Below the pieces are notes generated by a model that searched no databases, was not told the origin of the DNA, and saw only the letters and a list, made by a program, of their open reading frames with translations. This document shows positions 51,343 to 60,648 of a stretch of 64,000 nt of DNA, in pieces (the stretch's first letter is position 1; each line of letters begins with the position of its first letter). The DNA comes from Protula sp. h YS-2021 (lineage: Eukaryota; Annelida; Polychaeta; Sabellida; Serpulidae): the NCBI GenBank assembly GCA_949752745.1, contig OX457031.1, positions 5,538,849-5,602,848 on the forward strand, written 5' to 3'. The translations under genes were made by a program, and so were the position numbers.

Positions 51343-51446
51343 AGTCACAGTCACATAATGTCACAGAGGTCACATGATGTCACAGTCACATGTTGTCACA
51401 TAATGTCACAGAGTCATAAAAGTGAACAAAAAACCAAAAAAAAGTT

Positions 51447-51517
51447 TGCCCCGATGTGTATCGATCCGGGACTCTCAGGTTGCTAGCCGTTTGCTCTGCA
51501 AGTGAGGCTATCGCGGC
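51447..51517 (-). tRNA. tRNA-Ala-like sequence, right arm
   Basis: The inverted copy of 45,467-45,539, with small deletions and substitutions. Confidence 0.4.
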
Positions 51518-51862
51518 TTGACTGTTTGAACGATCTGATATTGACATACATACTTGAAACTAATTATGTTCGCATAGCAATTACATAGTCATATAGCTAT
51601 ATGACTATGTCCGATACATGCCATGTCTTGGTCCGGGGTGTGGGGGTCCGATTCATGTCATGTCTTGGTCCTGGGGGGGGGTCAAATTCATGTCATGTCT
51701 TGGTCCTGGGGGGGGGGGTCCGATTCATGTCATGTGTTGATCCTGGGGGGGGGGTTCGATTCATGTCATGTCTTGATCCTGGGGGGGGGGGGGTCTTCTA
51801 AGATTGAGGACCCGGTGGGGGGGGGGGTGTTCTAAGATTGAGGACCCATGATATGAAAGTGA

Positions 51863-51946
51863 TGCCCGAGGGCGGGTTCGATCCACCGACCTCAGATCAT
51901 GGGTCCGCTTACGGGTCCTCTGCTCTACCAACTGAGCCATTCAGGC
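51863..51946 (-). tRNA. tRNA-like sequence (pseudo-tRNA), right arm
   Basis: The inverted copy of 45,039-45,123, one base shorter before the T arm. Confidence 0.45.
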
Positions 51947-52114
51947 CAGAAGGTTAATCAGCAGGAAAATATTCCGTCTATGCGGTTGGAATCACATCAC
52001 ACATGATTGACAGGTCATGTGACCAATGATGTGACAGGTCACGTGACTAATGACGTCATGATGATTGACAGGCGACTTAGGGTTATCCTGCTTAGAACTG
52101 TCCTTAATATGCCA

Positions 52115-52345
52115 TAACATCTGATGACGTCATGATAACGTCATGATAACGTCATGATGACGTCATTATAACGTCATGATGATGACGTCATTATAACGTC
52201 CATGATGACGTCATTATGACGTCATTATGACGTCATGATGATGACGTTATTATAACGTCATGATGACGTCATTATAACGTCATCATGATGACGTCATATA
52301 ACGTCATGATGACGTCATCATGACGTCATTGAACGGGCGCGCGCT
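52115..52345. promoter_or_regulatory. Array of CRE/ATF-type sites TGACGTCA, right arm
   Basis: The mirror copy of the left-arm array, with the same alternation of TGACGTCA and ATAACGTCA units. Confidence 0.6.
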
Positions 52346-53505
52346 CTTTCGATTACCTGTTTCAAAATACCCATGCGAATTCGAAAACAATCACGTCACT
52401 GTTTTCGGAGCCCCATGGGGCTCCGAAAACACCTCGTGACGTCATTATGACGTCACTTCCTGTTTTCGGAGCCACACTTTTATCCTGCTGAAAATCCCAT
52501 TCCTTCTCAAATTATTGATCGTTCCCACGCTCTGAACGAGTGCACTCTAAAATTTATCGATCGGGTTTTCCCCACACTCTGTACGAGTGCACTCTGAAAT
52601 TTATCGATCGGGTTTTCCCCCACCACCTGTACGAGTGCACTCTGAAATTATCGATCGGGTTTTCCCCACAGTGACGTCATTATGACGTCACTGTTTTAGA
52701 AAACCCCATGGGCTTCTAAAACACCTCCTAACGTCATATGACGTCACTTCCTGTTTTAGAAGCCCCACTTTTACCCTACTCAATTGTATCAAGTAAAAGC
52801 ATAACACCATACTTGCAATTCTAAACCGTAAACTCCCACAACAATTGGATTGTATTTAATTATAGAGTTTTATTTGGAAAATAATTACCCTCAATTTTCT
52901 TGCAATTCACCCGGTTGGACATAACAGACGCCGTTAAAATCTTAATTTTAAATTCATCACAAGAATCAAATTGCAATTTTTAGACCTGCTTTCAAATAAC
53001 GACGGTATTTACTTGTTGTTACTTTTATAGTATAAGACCTTAACCCCGGAGAACTTGGAAGGAAAATGAAGGCCACTTAATTGATTCCCTACTCCGGTGA
53101 GAAACATTATTGACCATTGACCTATTCCGGAAAATGGACCCCATGGGACAATGTTTTACTCTGGCCATAATTGCAATTGTGAAACATGGTTAGGTAAGAC
53201 AAGTATGCTAGGACCCCCTGTTATATTTCCCAAAGTACATGCTTTAATTGCAATTATTTCGATAATAAAGAAAGAAATTAACAAATTTGACTCTGTTAAA
53301 CAGTTGATATTTTGATAAACAAATTGCCTGAAACGTCTTTAGGCAATTTGTGAACAAGGAACCCTTAAATTTCAGGCAATTCACGAACTGCCTGAAAATT
53401 TTAGTCAATTCACGAATTGCCTGACCTTACAGCAGTTCACGGAATTGTCTGAAAGTTGCCTGAATACACAAATTGCCTGTAACACATATATATTTTTTTG
53501 ATACT

Positions 53506-55890
53506 AAAAAAGTCGAAAAACCAAATAGTATTCAATATTTTCTGGTCCAGCTCCATAACAGCAGCTGTAGCACTGCAGTAGAATAAAAATATAAACCAAT
53601 GTCCAAATTAGATGCTTTGGCAATGAACTTTTAATTTTGTTTTTGTATTTAGATGAGGTTTTAGTTGCTGCAAAAGCCACTTGCATGAGTGATGGTCAGC
53701 ACGAGTAATCACATGACACAAAAAAGTAGGAGTGTCGTTCGAATATACGAACTGTGAATTCCGAACAGACCTGAATAAATTTGTGAGGGAGTCGTCGCTT
53801 TCATATTCAATAGATTTAACTTTTGCAAGCCCTGAATTTTGGACTGTAAAAATTGATACAAAAAGCAGGTATGATAAAATTTGTGAGCGATAACTTAAGA
53901 TTTTTGTTCCTTTGATCTCACCATTCTAATATCACGATGTAGCCAATTGTATTTCTGATTTACATCATGGGTTTTGATAACGTAAATGTTAACTAGATGG
54001 TCCAGTACAAGCGTAGGCGTTTTGAATGCTAACATGTTCCCGTACTTTTTTTATGACGTTGAGAAAACTGGTGTTCAGCTGGCAGATGTGTGTTTAATCC
54101 CGAATTTTAAATTTCATGTAACTAGCCTCACCCTGAAATGTCATCCTGTGTGTTATTTAACAAATAATTATGATTTCTGCAGTCGACTGTAAAATGGTAT
54201 ATCTGCATTTGTTTTTTTTGTTTTTTTTTTTTTTGTTTTTTTTTTTCAAAAATAATAAACGGTTTTTCAGTAGTTTTGGGATAGACTGAAAATTATTATG
54301 GGTATCGCTGAACAGGCGGAAAAATGAAATAAAAGATCCCGGTAAACATGTTGATATCTTATTATTTTTAACGAGAGTGTGACGTACCAGCAAAGCTTTA
54401 TTGTATTCTATACAATGTATAAAAGAGTTTCAGGTAACTCAGTATTAAGTGATATTAAGCCTGAGCACCCTCAATGCAAGGAATTGAAATGGCGACTGCC
54501 GGAGCATGAGCTGCTTCTTGTATCTGCTGTAGTTAGCGCGCTCCAATAAGTCTTATATAGTTTCGCTACCATCTTAAAAAACAGCTGAAATCAGAGAGCA
54601 GGATCTTGTCACGGCTGAGTGAAATAACCTTTCGTGTTGCCGGAAAGAATCATGTATGCAGTCGCCAATGCCTCATTCGCGACCTGCTCGAACGATTCAA
54701 TCAGCAGAGAAAGTCAAGAAATTTTCCTTTCTAGGGTAAAAGTTGTTTGAGAGAACAACTTAGATTTATAATTACAGAGAATAACAGAGAATAACAGGCT
54801 TAATTCCTAAAAAAATTCTAAAATTTGTTTAGAAATTGCAAGAATTCGATTTGGTTGATTTTTTTTCTTTCTTATCTATCGAATAGCCATATTTTCAAGT
54901 TAATTTTAAGTTTCAGGTCAATTAGTAATAGATAATATTTCAAAATAGCAAGTACTATCTAATTTCATCATAAATTGCATATTACTACTGTGAATTAGGT
55001 GTTTGAAACCTGTCTGCTATGTACGAATGAAGAGAAGCTTTGAATTATGCCATATTGCCAGTCTTTCAAGAGTAAAGTGCCGATAATGACGCGTATTGTT
55101 CTTCAGTGATCAAAATCAGTCACGGTGAAAGCTTGTGTTAGGTTAATAATATCGCGTCTACAGTGAAAGTTGTGTGTGGATGTTAACAAGTGATTGTTTG
55201 TGATTTTTACCTTGGGTTGCAAAACGTTCTGAGCAATGGATGTTACAAGTTCAAAAGAAACGCACGTTTCTCATGAATTCTAACTTTTATTTCATGTAAT
55301 ATGGAAAGCAATTTGTTCAATGATTTGTCGCATAATGTATAACTTTCACCATGACCTGATAAAAATAGGAGAAAAAAGTCTATGGGACGCCTAATGATGA
55401 GTTGTTCGGTAGGATTTGGAATTCTGTGACAACATGCTGAAGTCTTGTACTTGTAGTTTTTTATGATTGTCAATAGAACATTATATACTATTTTATATTT
55501 TGAAGTCTAAATTATCCGTATAAAACTCCTGAAAACTGGTCCCGAAAATCATAAAAAGTCCTTAAATTTCCTAGAAAGTTCCTAAAAAGTCCTAAAATTT
55601 GGTCTAGAAAATTCTAAAAATCCTAAAATTACATAAAAGGCGACTAGAAAGCCTGAGAATTAAAAAAAAAGTTTCCTGTATCCGTGGAGTCCCGCTCTAA
55701 GATGTTAAAAGTAGAGGAAAACCGACAGCTTTGTTACAGCCACAAACATAAACAAGTATGTTTCAACATTGTTCGGTAAGAAAGGAATACACAGAATAAA
55801 ACTGCAGAAAGTGACAAATCGATTGTAGCATTGACGTATGAAATTGCACTGACCGATGTGCTTTTTTTTCAGGAAGGCAATAGGTATTGA
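53506..55890. other. Flank between the palindrome and the SLC49A4-like gene
   Basis: A minus-strand frame at 53,504-53,686 has a hydrophobic stretch (HLIWTLVYIFILLQCYSCCY), but no exon support. T-rich run at 54,208-54,246. Short degenerate TCCTAAAATTT-type repeats at 55,550-55,640, with relatives near 54,790 and 58,200. No gene recognised. Confidence 0.35.
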
Positions 55891-58800
55891 ATGGATTCGA
55901 CAGAGGACAAGCGGCCATTGGTTGAATCGGAGATTGAGCCAAATGGGGTGTGTGATTATGACGCACCGTCAACCAGCCAATCAACGCCCTGAGAGACCCA
56001 GAAGAGAAAACTGACAAAAGCGAGGAAGATGTCGTTGTCAAACTCACTTGCGAAAGATGGTAATTTGCTATTTTTTCGTGTTACTATTTCCATTTTATTC
56101 TAAACGAAATTGACATTACTCTCATTTTTCAGAACTGTTTTTTTTAACCCAGCCGACTTGTCTTTTGTCTCAGTCTCAGTCCTTTCAAATAGTTATAAAA
56201 TTTTAATCGAAATTTTCTTAGGTGCTTCTCACCTGGACTTTGCTTTTTTTTTCGCAAATGATAAAAAATACCGAAATGGTGGAAAATTAAAATTTTGTAA
56301 GTTTGGTAAATGTCGGTAAATACGTGAATCGTCAAAACCCAACCTCTCCAGCATCCCTTTTCGAGTAGCTTCACCCGGGAAAAACTCGTTTTTGTGTATT
56401 GCGGTTATGAAAAAGTATACGTCAGAAACAAAGTTCTTCATTTTTTGGCCTAACAGTATTCATTTGAGAGTTTTGTTCTCTTTCCTTGTTTGTAACTCGG
56501 CTGGTTCATGTCCTTGGACATGCTTGTTTCGTTTCCACATGTCTTTTTTTTTTTCTTTTTTTTCTGCTTTTATGGGTAACATGTCACTGGTTCGTATGGT
56601 TAGTTTCATTTATTGCTTATTACTTCATTTCATGCAACAGCAACGCATAACATGTTCTGTTTTCAGGTGCACCAGTGAACGAGATGCTGCAGGGCTGGAA
56701 ATAAGGGAGGGGAGTTGGACGTGGCCTTAGGCCCCTTACTTTGGCTCGCGCCCCACGTGTTAGAATGTGCATGCCCAGAGGGCCTCCGAAGTTCTTATCT
56801 CTGTAGATAACCCCTCCTGGTTTTCTTCCCCGAGGTCCAGAGGGCCCCTAAGCAGAAAAAAATAATTAAAAAAATAACTTCCACGCCTGCCTGTCTATTT
56901 TTCAGGTACATACTGAGACAGAAATTATCAGTTTTCAATAGCGCAAAGAGAAAGAGAGGGAGAGTGCATTTTTTCAGGAAAGTACTGACAGATAGTCTTT
57001 TATCAGAAACGCACTGAGGAGAGTGCCGGGATTTTTTCCCCCTTTTTTCAGTTACAGTGAGAGAGAATTGTGTGGTTTCAGGTATATACTGGGCGCTTTC
57101 ATCGGCCTCAGCTTTGCACAGAACATGATTTGGAATACGTGGGGCCCTATAGCCGACTCTTCCAAGTTCGTCTTCGGCTGGTCCGACTCAACCATAGCAA
57201 TGATGAGTAACTGGGGACCGATTTCCTTCGTCGTCTCCGGAGCCTTCTTCTCCTGGCTGCTCTATAAAAGTAAGTGTCCGGAGCCTTCTTATTCCGGCTG
57301 CTCTATAAAGTAGGTCTGCGGAGCTTGTCTGCTCTATAAAAGTAGGTCTGCGGAGCTTGTCTGCTCTATAAAAGTAGGTCTGTGGAGCTTGTCTGCTCTA
57401 TAAAAGTAGGTCTGCGGAGCTTGTCTGCTCTATAAAAGTAGGTCTGCGGAGCCTTCTTCTCCTGGCTGTATAAAAGTCTGTCTAATCTCCTGGACATTCG
57501 TCGTGGCTGCTGCAAGATTTCGCTACGGATGATTCATCGATTATAAACGAGCTAAATGCATGTCAAGGTCAGCTTTAAAAAAATGCTTATTTGCACTTTT
57601 TACTGCAAATAACGGTCGAAAATAAAAAAAAGTGTTTGTTCCTCCTGAGGGTTATCTGTGAGTTCGCGTCCATTCTTTGTTTTGAATGCTTTAGTATTAC
57701 GTGTCCTTTAAGTCCCGTACCATTACCCTCCTGCCCCCAACCCCTCCCCATCCCCCCCCCCCCCGGCCCTCCCACAGCTCTTCAATACACAGCCATCTTG
57801 CAGTTGATGACGTATTGACAATACACAGTTGTTTATATTTGATCGTTTCGTCACTTGGCAGATCTGCGCTGGTCCGTTGTCCTCACAGCATTTATTATGT
57901 GCCTCGGCGCAGGTCTAAGGTGTATTACGTCATCACAGCCGGCGGCCACCTGTGAGTCCTGTCAAACTCATTTTTGTATTTTGTGCCCCCATAAAGTGCA
58001 ACGCCTGTTCGGAAGGTTTGCGTATAATTTAACAGCAGTGTGCTGATTTTCTAAATCTGTATTTTTCTCACAGCATTCTGTCACTAAAACACGTACTAAT
58101 ACTCTATTATTTAAAATAAACTATATCAAGCAATAAAATTTATCTATATTTATATTACTTGGGACGTTCTTATTCATGGTTGGCAAGGTCAGGAAAAAAG
58201 TCATTAAAAAATTTCCTAAAACGTCAAGAAATTCGAAATTTGGCGATTTTTCCAATTTTTAATATTGCTGTCGTTGTATTTTATGCTGCTAATCTGGTTT
58301 ATTTCACAAGATTTGCACTCCAATGATGACTGTATCAAAATTTCTCACATTTTAGACACTTATACATATATATCGCGCTTCCATTGGTTAGAAAACAGTC
58401 AGAAATAAGTCGGGGAAAAATCAGGAAACTTCATTTAAAGATTACGTGTCATCCCAGCTTATTTTAAATAATAGTACTGGTCTTTTTGTGATCCAGTCTG
58501 TGTGTTCCAGGCTGATCCATACCGGGCAGTTCTTGAATGGGTTAGGCGGTCCAGTGCTGATGGGCGGGTGCCCGGTCATATCGGCGCTCTGGTTCCCAGC
58601 CAATCAGAGGACGACCGCTACCGGCTTGGCTTCCGGTCTCGGCTTGTTCGGCTACGCCACGTCCTTTCTCGCAGGTACGAGGGCTGGGAATCGACGGGTC
58701 GGTTTTTAGTCGGGTGTTTATTGGCATTAAGATTTATGGTAATGGAACCTGACGTTAAGAAGGAACCCGTCATGCTTTGCGGTGCCATCCCAGGTAAAGG

Positions 58801-59468
58801 TGGGTGAGGCGGGGAGAGGGGGTTGGGGGTGTGGCAGTCACGTACATATTGGTGGCCATGTGTGCCTCCATGTATATAAGGTGACCCCCTTTTTAACCAA
58901 ATGGTCAAGTGCGGTTCCGAAAGACCCCCCTTTTTGTGAGTGCTGAATGAAATTACCCCCTTTTTGAGTAAAACTCCGCGAGGACTGTCCCTGGCCTCAG
59001 AATGCCCCCCCCCTTCTCCGCCTTTCTTCTGGATGCGCATGGAAACACATACAATGCCAAGCGCCCCCCCCCCCCCCCCGCCCTCCAGGGAGTCCCATTC
59101 GTCCACGAAGCACCTCTGTTTCTGTATAAGGAACATTTTCCCGGTCCAAAGGCGTTGCTTATACGCAAGTTTGGCTTCAACAAGAATGAAGATCAAATTT
59201 GGGACTCAAGCGAGAATTGTAAGATAAGGCATTCTCCTCCTACGAAGGCCATTTTAACTACTAGGCCCTCCCCCCCCCCCGCCCCCCCCCCCGCCCCGAT
59301 AACCATGGCCAACGGTCGACTTCTTTCTTAATTTCTTCTTTCGTGAGTAGAAACATTCCAGGATAAATTTGCATTCATTTTATTGGAATTTTCCTCCTTT
59401 TCAGGCCCGTACTTGGTACCGGATGTCAGCAATTCCACCAAAACCGCATGTTTTAATTCCTCGTCGCC
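55891..59468 (+). CDS. SLC49A4-like: SLC49A4 (DIRC2)-like MFS transporter, 5' exons only
   Basis: Exons: 55,891-56,059 (ATG; MDSTEDKRPLVESE, an acidic/dileucine-like N-terminus as in the family); 57,082-57,269 (AQNMIWNTWGPIADSSKFVF, TM1, and WGPISFVVSGAFFSWLLYK); 57,862-57,951 (VLTAFIMCLGAGLRCI); 58,511-58,674 (IHTGQFLNGLGGPVLMG, TATGLASGLGLFGYATSF); 59,405-59,468 (GPYLVPDVSNSTK). These follow the order of human SLC49A4, a lysosomal membrane carrier reported to export pyridoxine. Exon 1 changes frame between 55,970 and 55,990, and the exon 3/4 junction is one base short; both fit a single missing base. Exons for TM6-12 are not found before the next gene at 60.6 kb. They are either beyond the window, with the ankyrin gene inside an intron, or lost. 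Confidence 0.8.
56060..57081. other. First intron of the SLC49A4-like gene
   Basis: T-rich with no recognised repeat or exon. Frames at 56,110-56,730 show no domain. Confidence 0.4.
57240..57470. repeat. 32-bp tandem repeat made from an exon-intron junction
   Basis: The end of exon 2 (GGAGCC..CTGCTCTATAAAAG) and its donor are repeated five to seven times as TCTGCTCTATAAAAGTAGGT CTGCGGAGCTTG, so several potential GT donors follow the real one at 57,270. Confidence 0.85.
58790..59330. other. Intron segment with long C and G runs
   Basis: Poly-C/poly-G runs of 8-15 bases at 59,007, 59,065 and 59,270-59,296. Long Pro/Gly-rich frames on both strands (58,618-59,331) come from these runs and are not genes. 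Confidence 0.7.
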
Positions 59469-59639
59469 GTAAGTGTCGCTTTTCTTCAGTGAGAGTGGGC
59501 AACCATGTTTTTTTTTTTTTTTATTTACTCCTTGAATATTATGTGACACAAATCGGTGGTACTCGTCTAGACGACCACATTTAACAGGTACAATTTATGC
59601 AAAACCATTGAAACAGAGTGTATATGCGTGTTGGGAAAG

Positions 59640-60090
59640 AGGGGGGGGGGGGGAGTGGGGTAGGAGGGATGCAGTCCTGCTTTTTACTTGTTCCGCGGAT
59701 GTCTTTTCACCTGGTTACCATGACGCTCGTTTCCCCCAGTTACCATGGTACCTTGTTTTTTTTTTTTTTTTTTTTTTTTGAGGGAGGGAGGGAGGGAGCC
59801 GTGGCGCCTCTTTTATGCGTGTTGGGGGCGGGGGTTACCTGGTTACCATGACGCTTGTTTTCCCCCGTTATCGCATTTTTATGTGATATCCCTTCTCCAG
59901 ATTTTTCGAGTATTTCCAGCAGTTTTCGGGCCACTTTTCCTATCCTTGCTTTTTCGTAATTTTTAACGCCTCACCACATGTTCCCACCGCTTGGGGGGTA
60001 CAAGGGGTAGGAGGATGCCGAGGAGGAAGGGGGGGGGGGGGTTGGTGATTGCAAAAACAATGCTGTCGGAAAGACAAGAACGAACCTTGG
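59640..60090. repeat. G-rich repeat block, left copy, flanking the ankyrin gene
   Basis: One to two copies of a unit of about 115 bp (GGTTACCATGACGCTYGTTT, CCCAGTTACCATGGTACC, T-run, GAGGGAGGGAGGGAG, TTTTATGCGTGTTGGGGGCG). A tail of about 210 bp follows, from TATCGCATTTTTATGTGATA to GCAAAAACAATGCTGTCGGA. The same tail occurs at 63,780-64,000 in the same orientation. Confidence 0.9.
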
Positions 60091-60648
60091 ATTAACCCTG
60101 TGATGTAAAACATGACCGTAGAGGCTTTACCCCTGCGTACTTCTTGGTCTGTTGTACCATGGTTTATATATACAGTTCCCGCGAAATATTCCACCCACCC
60201 CCCTCCCCCCTTTCCCGGATGAACGAAACTCTATGTCAAATTGTAGTGTATTTTTGAAAAGATTTCCACCGAGCAGGTTTGCATGTGCCCAAGTCACAAT
60301 CACGGTGGGGGGGGGGGGGGGTGGTGGGGGGGGGGACGAGAGGAGGGTACCATTTTAGCCCTGGAGTTCAAGATTTAAGAGAGCAGAGGGGGGTACCTTT
60401 CCTTAAAAATTGGAATTTACCAGGTAGAGATGGAAATTGGGACAGTGGTGTGTCTCTTAGCAGCAATGAAACACATCCCAAAAAAATGTCGTGAATGCTT
60501 CCGTTTACGGAAAGAAAACTGTTTTCGTGTTATAAGACTAAATAAAAATAAACTTTGCAAATGTATTTCTTTCTCTTTGGCAATTATGTCTTTAAATAAA
60601 GGACAGTTTCTTTATCAGACTTTTCCAACATTAGGGGAAGAGTCGCGT
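60091..60648. other. Downstream flank of the ankyrin-nucleotidyltransferase gene
   Basis: G-run segment at 60,305-60,340. No gene recognised. No SLC49A4-like exon was found here. Confidence 0.4.

Larger units (their letters stand above)
43633..53505. mobile_element. Giant palindromic (fold-back-like) element with two internal genes
   Basis: Both ends carry arrays of the palindromic motif CAGGCAATTCGTGAATTGCC. The left end reads AATATGTATATACGTTACAG and the reverse complement of the right end reads AATATATATGTGTTACAG. From these ends inwards the two halves are inverted copies, near-identical for about 3.3 kb and diverged for roughly 400-500 bp near the outside, meeting a unique centre of about 2 kb. 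The centre of symmetry, about 48,565, falls between two convergent genes. No transposase, integrase or polymerase is visible and I could not define a target-site duplication. It could be a non-autonomous fold-back transposon, an integrated viral relic or a genomic palindrome that captured genes. Confidence 0.8.
49530..53505 (-). repeat. Right arm of the palindrome
   Basis: It is the inverted copy of the left arm with the same block order. Differences from the left arm are substitutions and many one-base gaps (for example near 50,430, 51,060 and 52,650), plus a much shorter CAACATGTT array. Its inner end includes the first codons of the zinc-finger gene. Confidence 0.95.

Noticed and set aside
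53504..53686. Hydrophobic minus-strand frame beside the right end of the palindrome
   Set aside because: Same reason as for the left flank, and not homologous to it.
58618..59331. Gly/Pro-rich frames on both strands, up to 192 residues
   Set aside because: They depend on poly-C/poly-G runs and overlap an intron of the SLC49A4-like gene.
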